NCBI GenBank assembly: GCA_900466605.1
Contig: UBMU01000003.1
Location: 248,001-312,000 of the forward strand
Direction: 5' to 3'
From: Hyphomicrobiales bacterium
GTDB lineage: Bacteria; Pseudomonadota; Alphaproteobacteria; Rhizobiales; Rhizobiaceae
DNA: 64,000 nucleotides
Below are positions 21,220 to 30,808 of this stretch, piece after piece (positions within the stretch are counted from its first letter, which is position 1; each line of letters begins with the position of its first letter). A program made the position numbers and the translations under genes. The notes below the pieces were generated by a model that did no database searches, was not told the DNA's origin, and saw only the letters and a list, made by a program, of their open reading frames with translations.

Positions 21220-21247
21220 CAGCCTCTCCTCGACGGAGAGGCTGTTT
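21220..21247. terminator. Hairpin between convergent genes
   Basis: Stem CAGCCTCTC (21220-21228) with GAGAGGCTG (21236-21244), followed by TTT. It probably terminates the aldo/keto reductase transcript and may serve the opposing metallopeptidase gene. Confidence 0.6.
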
Positions 21248-21251
21248 CAGG

Positions 21252-22169
21252 TCATACCGGCCCCGAGAACGTATCGCAGGCGGACAACTGGCCGCTGTCG
21301 AAGCCACGCTTGAACCACCGTGCCCGTTGCTCCGAGGTGCCGTGGTTGAAACTCTCAGGCACCACATAGCCCTGACTGCGCTTCTGCAACGTGTCGTCAC
21401 CGATCTTCTGGGCTGCGTTCAACGCCTCCTCCAGATCGCCGGCCTCCAGAATGCCCTTCTGCTCGGTAAACTTGCCCCAGATGCCGGCAAAGCAGTCAGC
21501 CTGCAGTTCCACGCGGACAGACATCTTGTTCGCGTCTGCCTCACTCATCCGCTGACGTGCCTGATTGAACTTCGGCAGGATGCCAAGCAGGTTCTGAACG
21601 TGATGGCCAACCTCATGCGCAACCACGTAGGCCTCGGCAAAATCGCCCGAAGCGCCGAACTGACGGCTGAGCTGGTTAAAGAAGGTCGTGTCGAGATACA
21701 CCTTGTGATCGCTCGGGCAATAGAACGGCCCGGTCGCCGCCGAGGCAAAACCGCAGGCAGACTGCGTCTGTCCGGAAAAGAGAACGAGGCGGGGCTCCTC
21801 GTACTCACGCCCCTGAGACTGGAAGATCCCGTTCCAGGTGTCTTCTGTCTCGGCAAGCACCGTACGAACGAATGCCGTCATCTCATCGTTGGCGGGCGTC
21901 TGGCTTCCGGATTCGCTCTGCTCGTAGCCCGGTCCTCCCGTCGTCATGCCGCCATCCATGATCTGCAGCAGGTCGATGCCCATGGCTTTGAGAACAAGGT
22001 AGATGACAACGAGAAATATGATGGTGCCGATGCTCAGCCCGCCGCCACGCCGGCCCATCCCTCCACCGGATGGGAAGCTGAAGCCCCCTCCTCTGCCCAA
22101 TCCGCCCATGGAAGGATCACTACGGCGATCCTCGATGTTGTCGGACTGACGCCGGCCTTTCCATTCCAT
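21252..22169 (-). CDS. YpfJ-type neutral zinc metallopeptidase, membrane-anchored
   Basis: A 305-residue protein of the YpfJ (zinc_peptidase) family. A Gly-rich cytoplasmic N-terminus is followed by one membrane segment (LSIGTIIFLVVIYLVLKAMG). The periplasmic domain carries the zinc motif HEVGHHVQNLLG and the downstream ELQADCFAG, whose Glu/Asp completes the site. Cysteines in the domain suggest a disulfide. The family is widespread but its substrates are unknown. The ATG at 22169 opens MEWKGRRQSDNIEDRR, a typical family start. Confidence 0.92.
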   Translation of the reverse strand: MEWKGRRQSDNIEDRRSDPSMGGLGRGGGFSFPSGGGMGRRGGGLSIGTIIFLVVIYLVLKAMGIDLLQIMDGGMTTGGPGYEQSESGSQTPANDEMTAFVRTVLAETEDTWNGIFQSQGREYEEPRLVLFSGQTQSACGFASAATGPFYCPSDHKVYLDTTFFNQLSRQFGASGDFAEAYVVAHEVGHHVQNLLGILPKFNQARQRMSEADANKMSVRVELQADCFAGIWGKFTEQKGILEAGDLEEALNAAQKIGDDTLQKRSQGYVVPESFNHGTSEQRARWFKRGFDSGQLSACDTFSGPV

Positions 22170-22303
22170 GACGGTTCCCCCAGGCTAAACCTTCGGTCGA
22201 TAAGTATATATCTCGGCGGCTGGGAAATTCCAGCTACCCGAAAGTGTCCGTTTGGAGAGGACCATGGAATAGGCTGCGTGCGGGACTCTCGTCCGAACGG
22301 CCA

Positions 22304-23413
22304 TCAGGCGGTTGCGACCGTACCTTGAAGGGCATCCCCGACAGATTCCGGGCCACGCTCCATAAACCACCTAAGTGCGAAATGGCTGGCTCCAACGACG
22401 AGCAGCGAAGCATAGCCGTCAACTGCGTAGTGCCAGCCGAGATAGACGGAGCTCGCCATCACGAATGCCGTGTAACAGAAGGCGATGATACCGAGCCTGC
22501 GTGAGACCTCCATCGCGAAGAATGCATTCAAGGCGATCAGCCCTACATGTACGCTCGGAAAGGCCGATATGCCCGAGCCGAGGCCGGAGGTGCCGTGTGC
22601 GTGAAGCGACCAGAGGTAGCCCTGAAACATCTCGGCGGTCTTAGGACCATCAGGTGACGTCAGGAAGGTCATCAGCTCGGCGAAACGGTGGCCGTCGCCC
22701 GTGACCGCGCCATAAAACACCGGTCCGGCGGATATGACGACACCCGCCAGAATATTTCCGCAAACCACCCAGACCAGCATGAACATGGTGATATAGCGGA
22801 CACGGATTGAGGCGGCTCGCGGCGAGGTCGCCACGAAGAAAAGCATTCCAAAGCAAATCAGAAACCACAATCCGCTGTAGTTCCAATCGACAAGCTTGAC
22901 GACGGCGGCATGTGCTGCAGTCGGTGTGACGTTCCAGAGATCGGGACCAAACGACAGCAGCGCATCGATGTCCGCGAGCTGTCGATCGTAGTGGAAGCCG
23001 CCCCGAATGATGGGAAGTAGGTTCTTGATCGATGTGAATGTGCTCTGAAAAATCATCAGCGCCATCAGTAGCGCCATGCCGGAAAAGAGATGGGCCAGAC
23101 GCCGGGGTGAGAATGCTCTTCTTAAAGCCAGCGATCGCTTGCTCTCGAAGCGCATTAAAATCCAAATGTAGTCGAAGGCGATTGCCAACAACGGCATGAA
23201 AAGCAGGAACAGGTAGGTCCACTGGCCGAAATACAGTTCAACAGACATCAAATCGGCGCGGCCATAAGCAAACAGCAACGCGACACCAAACATTGAATAG
23301 ACCGCTACGGCGAAATAAAGCCAAGCGTCCGCAGCCACCCGAGCCTTGGACTGCGAGAGCAGGTCTGATGTCCATGCTCTAAGATTCGAAGCTCTTTCGT
23401 CGCGATTAGCCAT
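22304..23413 (-). CDS. PAP2-superfamily integral membrane protein (Aur1/inositol phosphotransferase-like)
   Basis: A 369-residue multi-span membrane protein with the split phosphatidic-acid-phosphatase-2 active site on the non-cytoplasmic side: ISAFPSVHVGLIALN (second motif) and LGWHYAVDGYASL (third motif with the catalytic His and Asp). The arrangement resembles the PAP2_3 group, which includes inositol-phosphorylceramide synthases and phosphatases of lipid carriers. The substrate is unknown. The adjacent polyprenol-phosphate-type glycosyltransferase gene on the same strand hints at a shared role in envelope lipid or glycan work. Confidence 0.82.
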   Translation of the reverse strand: MANRDERASNLRAWTSDLLSQSKARVAADAWLYFAVAVYSMFGVALLFAYGRADLMSVELYFGQWTYLFLLFMPLLAIAFDYIWILMRFESKRSLALRRAFSPRRLAHLFSGMALLMALMIFQSTFTSIKNLLPIIRGGFHYDRQLADIDALLSFGPDLWNVTPTAAHAAVVKLVDWNYSGLWFLICFGMLFFVATSPRAASIRVRYITMFMLVWVVCGNILAGVVISAGPVFYGAVTGDGHRFAELMTFLTSPDGPKTAEMFQGYLWSLHAHGTSGLGSGISAFPSVHVGLIALNAFFAMEVSRRLGIIAFCYTAFVMASSVYLGWHYAVDGYASLLVVGASHFALRWFMERGPESVGDALQGTVATA

Positions 23414-23558
23414 TGTCTATTCAATACGCTCTGCAAACAAACCGTCGCTTCAGCCTGCGATAATGAATAGAAAGCACCCTAATTATTAATTTTCACAAAC
23501 CAACGCAGCTAAAAGTATCACGCGAACCAATAATTCTGTGAGAACAAGGCAACCAATA

Positions 23559-24761
23559 CTAGCACGGGTGGCGGCGCACGCGGTCGCCGCCCAGAGCGCC
23601 TAAAAATAAATTGTCTTTACGATGGATCAGCAGGAACCAGCCCGCGGCAAGAACAACTGGCGCAACCGGAAAGCCGAGAAACGAGGCAACCGGCCCCATT
23701 AGAGGAAGCAAAGCGATCAGCGTATATACAACGCACGCTGGCACATCCGCCCTCGTTCGCCTGAAGATCACTGCGCTCAAGACCACAACTGCGCCGAGAT
23801 CATAGACAAGCGAATAGGGCGAAATCAGAAAGGTTGCGAATATCAAGCTGGTGTCGATGTCCGGCTGCCTTAGCCTGAAGAGCGTCCAACAGAAAAGCAA
23901 CAAAGCCGCAACCGCAATCGGGGTGTGGAGGTAGGTCGCAACCGTTGCATCATGTCCAAGACTGCGCGCGGCGCCAAATGTCGAGAGCATCATATCGAGG
24001 AAGATGCCGGAGCCTTGGTTCATGACGCTGACCTGGTAAGGCCATGTCTCCCGCAAGTAGCCGGACCAAGTCTCGACCCCAAAGATCAACGCTCCCATCA
24101 GCATGGTGAAAGCGGCCGTTGCTGCGGCTGACAGGATGACCAACCAGCGCCGCTCGAAAAGCAAAAGAATTGGCAGCAGTATGCCTAGCTGCGGCTTTAC
24201 GGTCAGCAGACCGATTGCGATACCGGCAAGGACGGGCCTGCTGCTTCGCAGGGTCAGCCCGTATAGCAGCATGGCTGCAGTAATAAACCCGTTTTGTGCC
24301 GAGAACACGTTACATAGCACGAACGGCAAAATAAGGAGTGCTGGCGCATCCGGATATCGCCGAAGCGCAAGAAACGCCGCATGGACATAAACCACAAGCG
24401 TCGTCAACAGAAAGAGGACCATCGAGACGCCGTAGGGCGCAAATGCGAGAGGCCAGATCAGCAGCAGGAAATGCGGCGGATAGCTCCACGAATGCCATGG
24501 AAAATCCGCTCCGAACGCATCCTTCATATGGCCGAAATAGACGTCGTGTCCCCTGAACAGCTCAACGGCGTTCCCCTCGAGGACAAGCCTAGAAGCAATC
24601 CAGTAGTTGGAGAAATCGCGGTCCGTCCACCGAAGCGATTTATCATCGATGTATCCCCAAAATAGCAAAACGATGATTGACAGAGCGCAGAACGCTGCCA
24701 CCGCCGCAATCATGGTGAGCACAAGCTGCTTTCGAGCAGGATTGATAGACGAATTGACCAT
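23559..24761 (-). CDS. GT87-like integral membrane glycosyltransferase (DUF2029)
   Basis: A 400-residue protein with about ten membrane helices and the DUF2029/GT87 pattern. An acidic motif follows the first helix (WTDRDFSNYWIASRLVLEG), and the conserved loop is SWSYPPHFLLLIWPLAF. GT87 enzymes are polyprenyl-phosphate-mannose-dependent mannosyltransferases in actinobacteria; the donor here is unknown. It lies 145 bases upstream of the PAP2 gene on the same strand. Confidence 0.82.
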   Translation of the reverse strand: MVNSSINPARKQLVLTMIAAVAAFCALSIIVLLFWGYIDDKSLRWTDRDFSNYWIASRLVLEGNAVELFRGHDVYFGHMKDAFGADFPWHSWSYPPHFLLLIWPLAFAPYGVSMVLFLLTTLVVYVHAAFLALRRYPDAPALLILPFVLCNVFSAQNGFITAAMLLYGLTLRSSRPVLAGIAIGLLTVKPQLGILLPILLLFERRWLVILSAAATAAFTMLMGALIFGVETWSGYLRETWPYQVSVMNQGSGIFLDMMLSTFGAARSLGHDATVATYLHTPIAVAALLLFCWTLFRLRQPDIDTSLIFATFLISPYSLVYDLGAVVVLSAVIFRRTRADVPACVVYTLIALLPLMGPVASFLGFPVAPVVLAAGWFLLIHRKDNLFLGALGGDRVRRHPC

Positions 24762-24971
24762 GGCGGCAGAGATTGCGTGATAAATATTAAAAATTGCAAA
24801 TCACTCAAACTTCAATTCTGCCAAGCAACCGCGCTGAAGATAGGCCAGATGAATCTCTCGTGAGCAGGAAGACAAAATGGCGCGAACGGCACCGGACGCA
24901 TGCCACCGCTTGACGAGACATCCGCAATCGGGCCTCCTCCAGCAAAGACGCCTGATGAGGAGAGACGGACC

Positions 24972-26000
24972 ATGAAGGCAGTGCGGCTCGAAGCGACAGG
25001 ACGATTGGCCTTGCGCGAGGTGGAGCGCCCCCATCCAGGCCTTGGTGAACTCCTTATTCGCGTGGAGGCCTGCGGCATCTGCGGCACCGACCGCCACTTG
25101 TTCCTCGGAGAATTTCCTTCCAGGCCACCCGTCACGCTGGGCCACGAATTTACAGGCGTCATCGAACAGGTGGGCGACGGCGTACACGGCTTTCGCATCG
25201 GTATGCGCATCACTGGCGATCCGAATATCGCCTGCGACCGCTGCCCCGAATGCCGGCGCGGACGCGTCAATCTCTGCCATAACCTACAGGCGATCGGCAT
25301 CCATCGGGACGGTGGTTTTGCAGAGTATGTCTGCATTCCGCAGCAACAAGCCTATGAATTACCCGATACACTGGATCCTCTTCACGGTGCTTTCTGTGAA
25401 CCCCTCGCCTGCTGCATCCACGGCGTCGACCTTGCGGAAATCCGGACTGGTTCGTCGGTTGTCGTCCTTGGCGGCGGTGTGATTGGCTTGCTGGTCGTGC
25501 AGTTGGCCCGGCTTGCGGGAGCGACCAATATTGTTCTCGTCACCCGCAGCGAGGAGAAGCGAGCGCTCGCCGAGAGGCTGGGCGCCACTGCGAGCGCGGA
25601 TCCCTCGACGGGCGACATCATGGCACGCGTGACCGCCGCAGACGGTCTGCTCCCCGGCGGCGCCGACGTCGTAATCGAATGCGCAGGCGTTGCCGAAACG
25701 ATCGAACAGGCACCCAGCTTTGCGCGGCGCGGCGGCACCGTCGTGATCCTCGGGGTCATGCCCCAGGGTGTGAAGGTCGCACTCGAGCCCTTCGATCTCC
25801 TCTTTCGCGAGATCAGGCTTTTAAGCTCGTTTATCAATCCCTTCACGCATGCACGCGCCGCCGATCTCGTCGCGTCGGGCACCATCAAGGTCGAACCACT
25901 GATCTCTCGTCGAATCGGTCTGGAGGAGGCCGTCGAAGCCATCTCCAATCCCGCCCGGAAAGGCGAGATAAGGGCGCTTGTGGTGCCGGCCATCGGCTAG
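24972..26000 (+). CDS. Zinc-dependent alcohol (polyol-type) dehydrogenase
   Basis: A 342-residue medium-chain dehydrogenase. The catalytic zinc Cys is in ACGICGTDRHLFLGEF with GHEFTGVIEQVG following. The structural-zinc cysteines are CDRCPECRRGRVNLC and the Rossmann motif is VVLGGGVIGLLVVQLA. It most resembles sorbitol/threonine dehydrogenase-like enzymes; the substrate is not determinable. The ATG at 24972 follows GAGGAGAGACGG; a longer frame with 24 extra residues has no support. It stands alone before carB. Confidence 0.9.
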   Translation: MKAVRLEATGRLALREVERPHPGLGELLIRVEACGICGTDRHLFLGEFPSRPPVTLGHEFTGVIEQVGDGVHGFRIGMRITGDPNIACDRCPECRRGRVNLCHNLQAIGIHRDGGFAEYVCIPQQQAYELPDTLDPLHGAFCEPLACCIHGVDLAEIRTGSSVVVLGGGVIGLLVVQLARLAGATNIVLVTRSEEKRALAERLGATASADPSTGDIMARVTAADGLLPGGADVVIECAGVAETIEQAPSFARRGGTVVILGVMPQGVKVALEPFDLLFREIRLLSSFINPFTHARAADLVASGTIKVEPLISRRIGLEEAVEAISNPARKGEIRALVVPAIG

Positions 26001-26172
26001 GGCCTCGCAAGGGCCACCAATTCCTGTCGATTCCGTAATTTATGGGGTTCCGTTTACAAATACATTTGCCTATAAGCCGCTTCTAGCCTGAAAAGACCAT
26101 CATACGCGCGACCCGGCCGGTGCCTCCCACCCTGGCCGGCTTTCTGCGCAGCTAGGAAACGGAAAAAAGCCC

Positions 26173-29100
26173 ATGCCGAAGCGCCAAGACATCAAATCGA
26201 TCCTCATCATCGGCGCAGGACCGATCGTCATTGGCCAGGCTTGCGAATTCGACTACTCCGGCACCCAGGCCTGCAAGGCGCTGAAGGAGGAAGGCTACCG
26301 CGTCATCCTCGTCAACTCCAACCCGGCAACGATCATGACCGACCCGGGCCTGGCCGATGCAACCTACGTCGAGCCGATCACTCCCGAAGTCGTCGCCAAA
26401 ATCATTGCCAAGGAGCGACCCGATGCTCTGCTGCCGACCATGGGTGGCCAGACAGCTCTCAACACCGCGCTTTCGCTGAAGCGCATGGGCGTTCTCGACC
26501 GATACAATGTCGAAATGATCGGCGCCAAGCCGGCCGCCATCGACATGGCCGAGGATCGCGCCCTGTTTCGCGAAGCCATGGACCGCATCGGGCTGGAAAC
26601 CCCACGCTCGATGCTGGCCAACGCCACCGATATCAAGGATGCCGACCGCAAGACACATGAAGCCGAGCGCAACAAGCTGAAGGAAAGCCTCTCCGGCGCC
26701 GATCTCGACAAGGCGCTCGACGAGCTGGAAAATCAGTGGAACCTCGGCGAGACCGACCGCAAGCAGCGCTACATAAGCCACGCCATGGCGATCGCCGCCC
26801 AGGCGATCGACGTCGTCGGCCTGCCCGCCATCATCCGCCCCTCCTTCACCATGGGCGGCACCGGCGGCGGCATTGCCTACAACCGCTCGGAGTTCTTCGA
26901 GATCATCGGCGGCGGCCTCGATGCCTCGCCGACGACGGAAGTTCTCATCGAAGAATCGGTTCTCGGCTGGAAGGAATACGAAATGGAAGTCGTCCGCGAC
27001 AAGGCGGACAACTGCATCATCATCTGCTCGATCGAAAACATCGACCCGATGGGCGTCCATACGGGCGACTCGATCACGGTAGCGCCCGCCTTGACCCTGA
27101 CGGACAAGGAATACCAGATGATGCGCAACGCCTCGATCGCGGTTCTGCGCGAGATCGGCGTCGAAACCGGCGGCTCGAACGTTCAGTTCGCCGTCAACCC
27201 GAAGGACGGCCGTCTCGTCGTCATCGAGATGAACCCGCGCGTCTCGCGCTCCTCGGCGCTGGCATCCAAGGCCACCGGCTTCCCGATTGCAAAGGTCGCC
27301 GCCAAGCTCGCCATCGGCTACACGCTGGACGAACTCGACAACGACATCACCGGCGGCGCAACGCCTGCCTCGTTCGAGCCGTCGATCGACTACGTCGTCA
27401 CCAAGATCCCGCGGTTCGCCTTCGAGAAGTTCCCGGGCGCCTCGCCTGTACTCACCACCGCGATGAAGTCGGTCGGTGAAGTCATGGCGATCGGCCGCAC
27501 CTTCGCGGAATCGCTGCAGAAGGCACTGCGCGGCCTCGAAACCGGCCTGACCGGCCTCGACGAAATCGAAATCCCCGGTGTCGAGGAAGGCGAATCCAGC
27601 CAGAACGCCATCCGCGCCGCGATCGGCACGCCGACGCCGGATCGCCTGCGCATGGTGGCCCAGGCACTGCGCCAGGGCATGAGCCCGGAAGAAGTCCACG
27701 AAGGCTGCAAGATCGACCCGTGGTTCATCGCCCAGTTCAAGGCGATCGTCGACATGGAAGCCCGCATCCGCGAACATGGCCTGCCTGCAGACGCCGCCAA
27801 CCTGCGTAAGCTGAAGGCAATGGGCTTCTCCGACGCCCGCCTCGCCACGCTGACGCGCAAGCGCCCGAAGGAAGTCGCCGAGCTCCGCAACAGCTTGAAC
27901 GTCCGCCCGGTCTTCAAGCGCATCGACACCTGCGCTGCCGAGTTCGCCTCGCCGACAGCCTACATGTATTCGACCTACGAAACGCCTTTCGTCGGTGAAC
28001 TGCGCTCTGAAGCCGAAGTCTCGGCCGCGAAGAAGGTCGTCATCCTCGGCGGCGGCCCGAACCGTATCGGCCAGGGCATCGAGTTCGACTATTGCTGCTG
28101 CCATGCCGCCTTCGCGCTGCGTGACGCCGGCTATGAAGCGATCATGATCAACTGCAACCCGGAAACGGTCTCGACCGACTACGACACGTCGGATCGTCTC
28201 TACTTCGAGCCGCTGACGGCAGAAGACGTGATCGAAATCCTGCGCGCGGAGCAGGAAAAGGGCGAAGTCGTCGGCGTCATCGTGCAGTTCGGTGGTCAGA
28301 CCCCGCTCAAGCTCGCCGAAGCACTCGAAAAGAACGGCATCCCGATCCTCGGCACCGCGCCTGACATGATCGACCTTGCCGAAGACCGCGACCGCTTCCA
28401 GAAGCTGCTGATCAAGCTCGACCTGACGCAGCCGAACAACGGCATCGCCTACTCGGTCGAACAGGCCCGCCTGGTCGCCACCGAAATCGGCTTCCCGCTG
28501 GTCGTGCGCCCGTCCTACGTTCTCGGCGGCCGCGCCATGCAGATCCTGCACTCGGAAGGTCAGCTGCAGACCTACCTACTCGACACCGTCCCGGAACTGG
28601 TGCCGGAAGACATCAAGCAGCGTTATCCGAACGACAAGACCGGCCAGATCAACACCCTGCTCGGCAAGAACCCGCTGCTCTTCGACAGCTATCTCTCGAA
28701 CGCCATCGAAGTCGACGTCGATTGCCTCTCCGACGGCAATGACGCCTTCATCGCCGGCATCATGGAGCACATCGAGGAAGCTGGCATCCATTCGGGCGAT
28801 AGCGCCTGCTCACTGCCGCCGCGCACCCTGTCGCCAGAGATGATCGACGAACTCGAGCGTCAGGCCAAGTCGATGGCCAAGGCACTCAACGTCGTCGGTC
28901 TCATGAACGTCCAGTTCGCCATCAAGGACGGCACCGTCTACGTGCTTGAAGTCAACCCGCGCGCCTCGCGTACCGTTCCCTTCGTCGCCAAGACCATCGG
29001 CGCCCCGATCGCCAAGATCGCCGCCCGCGCCATGGCCGGCGAAAAGCTCGATCCGCTGTTTGCCGCCTATGGCGAGAAGCCGGATCCGCGCAACCTCAAG

Positions 29101-29658
29101 CACATCGCCGTCAAGGAAGCCGTGTTCCCGTTTGCCCGCTTCACGGGTGTCGACACCCTGCTCGGCCCGGAAATGCGCTCGACCGGCGAAGTCATCGGCC
29201 TCGACACCGATTTCGCGCTGGCGTTTGCCAAGTCGCAGCTCGGCGCCGGCGTCGAACTGCCGCGTGACGGAACGGTCTTCGTATCGGTCCGCGACGCGGA
29301 CAAGCCGCGCGTCCTGCCGGCCATCCGCGTTCTCGTCGGCGAGGGCTTCAAGGTTCTGGCAACCGGTGGCACGCAGCGCTTCCTGGCTGAGAACGGGATC
29401 GCGGCTACGAAGATCAACAAGGTCCTGGAAGGTCGTCCGCATATCGAAGACGCCATCCGCAACCGTCAGGTCCAGCTGGTGATCAACACGACGGATGGCA
29501 ACAAGGCGATCTCCGACTCTAAGTCGCTCCGTCGCGCAACGCTGATGCAGAAGGTCCCCTACTACACGACGATGGCTGGTGCCGAGGCAGCTGCCCAGGC
29601 CATCAAGGCACTGCGCGCCGGCAACCTCGAAGTCCGTCCGCTGCAGAGCTACTTCTGA
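26173..29658 (+). CDS. carB: Carbamoyl-phosphate synthase large subunit
   Basis: Makes carbamoyl phosphate from bicarbonate, ATP and CarA-derived ammonia. It is 1161 residues, longer than the usual roughly 1075. The N-terminal synthetase half starts [22 protein letters not shown] and the second half repeats the pattern ([21 protein letters not shown]). ATP-grasp glycine loops (FTMGGTGGG and [10 protein letters not shown]) are present. A C-terminal MGS-like allosteric domain runs from about residue 1030. The extra length includes an insertion near residues 150-190 ([18 protein letters not shown]). The long antisense frame across the first 2.4 kb is a codon-bias shadow. Confidence 0.98.
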   Translation: MPKRQDIKSILIIGAGPIVIGQACEFDYSGTQACKALKEEGYRVILVNSNPATIMTDPGLADATYVEPITPEVVAKIIAKERPDALLPTMGGQTALNTALSLKRMGVLDRYNVEMIGAKPAAIDMAEDRALFREAMDRIGLETPRSMLANATDIKDADRKTHEAERNKLKESLSGADLDKALDELENQWNLGETDRKQRYISHAMAIAAQAIDVVGLPAIIRPSFTMGGTGGGIAYNRSEFFEIIGGGLDASPTTEVLIEESVLGWKEYEMEVVRDKADNCIIICSIENIDPMGVHTGDSITVAPALTLTDKEYQMMRNASIAVLREIGVETGGSNVQFAVNPKDGRLVVIEMNPRVSRSSALASKATGFPIAKVAAKLAIGYTLDELDNDITGGATPASFEPSIDYVVTKIPRFAFEKFPGASPVLTTAMKSVGEVMAIGRTFAESLQKALRGLETGLTGLDEIEIPGVEEGESSQNAIRAAIGTPTPDRLRMVAQALRQGMSPEEVHEGCKIDPWFIAQFKAIVDMEARIREHGLPADAANLRKLKAMGFSDARLATLTRKRPKEVAELRNSLNVRPVFKRIDTCAAEFASPTAYMYSTYETPFVGELRSEAEVSAAKKVVILGGGPNRIGQGIEFDYCCCHAAFALRDAGYEAIMINCNPETVSTDYDTSDRLYFEPLTAEDVIEILRAEQEKGEVVGVIVQFGGQTPLKLAEALEKNGIPILGTAPDMIDLAEDRDRFQKLLIKLDLTQPNNGIAYSVEQARLVATEIGFPLVVRPSYVLGGRAMQILHSEGQLQTYLLDTVPELVPEDIKQRYPNDKTGQINTLLGKNPLLFDSYLSNAIEVDVDCLSDGNDAFIAGIMEHIEEAGIHSGDSACSLPPRTLSPEMIDELERQAKSMAKALNVVGLMNVQFAIKDGTVYVLEVNPRASRTVPFVAKTIGAPIAKIAARAMAGEKLDPLFAAYGEKPDPRNLKHIAVKEAVFPFARFTGVDTLLGPEMRSTGEVIGLDTDFALAFAKSQLGAGVELPRDGTVFVSVRDADKPRVLPAIRVLVGEGFKVLATGGTQRFLAENGIAATKINKVLEGRPHIEDAIRNRQVQLVINTTDGNKAISDSKSLRRATLMQKVPYYTTMAGAEAAAQAIKALRAGNLEVRPLQSYF

Positions 29659-29667
29659 TAAATTAGA

Positions 29668-29690
29668 CCGGCGCGGCATCCGCGCCGGCT
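29668..29690. terminator. Hairpin between carB and the opposing hydrolase gene
   Basis: A perfect 9-bp stem CCGGCGCGG (29668-29676) with CCGCGCCGG (29680-29688) and a CAT loop. There is no strong T-run, so termination efficiency is uncertain. Confidence 0.55.
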
Positions 29691-29716
29691 CTCCGTCTGC
29701 CGAGGTGCAAGAACGG

Positions 29717-30748
29717 CTAGATCCGCGCTCTCGCGTCCTGCGCGTCCGCCTTGACGTCCCAGGCGTCCTGAAAGGCCGGACGCGGTTTATCCTGCAAGAT
29801 CAGCTTACCGCCTTGTTCACGCCGCGTCGGAATGGCGTGACGATCAATCGCGCCTTCCAGCGTCATGGCCAGATCGCGGGCGAAAACCCGATTGCCGATG
29901 TGCCATGAGTGGGTCCACGAGCCAATCTGCGGCTGCGAGGCCGGATTGACCGTCTTGAAGTATTCGCCGCAATTGACGTCCACCGCTTTGGCGTTGATGT
30001 CCGCAGGCAGTCCCACACGACCGACGCGCGGGGCAACACCAAGCCTCTTCGCGTTTGAGACGGCAAGGACCGAATCGAAGGGGTTCGAGTAGTTGGTGAG
30101 CCGCATGATTCGGCGGAACATCGGCTGATTCCAGTCACTCGCAAGGGACAGGCTGGTTGTAGAGACATCACCGCCGATGAACGCCACTTGGCCGATGCGC
30201 CAGTCCGCCTTGAAGAGATCGCCCTGCTTCTCCGACTGCGCAAAGGCATCCATGATAACGTAGCAGCCGGTGGAATGACCGAGCAGATGCACGTTGGTTT
30301 CACAACCTGCCTGCTGGCTCTGTTTCAGAAGCCGAATGCCCTTGGTGACGAGCTCGCTCGCAACAGCCGCTGCATCCGATCGGTCTTCGAGATAATTGAG
30401 TGTCTGGTTGTCGCTCGGCCAGTCGAAGGCAACGATCTCGCCATGCCAGCCTTCAGCTCGCATGTCGGCACGCAGTTGCCTGATGCGCTTCAGAACTGTC
30501 GGAATGTCGTTGTTATAGCCATGCACGAAGATCAGCACATCGCCCCGCGGGCCGATTGAATTCGGGTTCTCGTCGCCATCCGCGAGCCCCTGCACTTCGG
30601 CGACCCAATCCTTGGCGCTCGACACCGCCTGACGCGCATCGTAGCTGTCGAGTGCGGCGGGCACCTTCAGAAACTTTATCGGTCCAGGTTCGGCAATCAA
30701 TGCATCGCCTGCACGCTTTCTGGCACTAATGATATAGTTGTCGGCCAT
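29717..30748 (-). CDS. Alpha/beta hydrolase (DUF900 type)
   Basis: A 343-residue hydrolase-fold protein. The DUF900 pattern is visible in LIFVHGYNNDIPTVLKRI (oxyanion region) and VAFDWPSDNQ, with the nucleophile serine in LLGHSTGCYVIMDAF. No signal peptide is seen, so it is probably cytoplasmic. Many such proteins are unassigned esterases. The ATG at 30748 follows CAGGAGGGGAAG. It is the gene downstream of udgX on the same strand, 61 bases away, so it might be the third gene of that SOS-type operon. This is not shown by the sequence. Confidence 0.85.
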   Translation of the reverse strand: MADNYIISARKRAGDALIAEPGPIKFLKVPAALDSYDARQAVSSAKDWVAEVQGLADGDENPNSIGPRGDVLIFVHGYNNDIPTVLKRIRQLRADMRAEGWHGEIVAFDWPSDNQTLNYLEDRSDAAAVASELVTKGIRLLKQSQQAGCETNVHLLGHSTGCYVIMDAFAQSEKQGDLFKADWRIGQVAFIGGDVSTTSLSLASDWNQPMFRRIMRLTNYSNPFDSVLAVSNAKRLGVAPRVGRVGLPADINAKAVDVNCGEYFKTVNPASQPQIGSWTHSWHIGNRVFARDLAMTLEGAIDRHAIPTRREQGGKLILQDKPRPAFQDAWDVKADAQDARARI

Positions 30749-30808
30749 CTTCCCCTCCTGCGCCAACCAGCCCGCCACCGACCCCAACGATCATATCAGC
30801 TTACAGAT

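Noticed and set aside
26152-28551. 799-codon minus-strand frame antisense to carB
   Set aside because: Runs opposite a clear 1161-residue CarB, has no domain or ribosome site, and shows the typical repetitive Asp/Arg/Val composition of a shadow frame.
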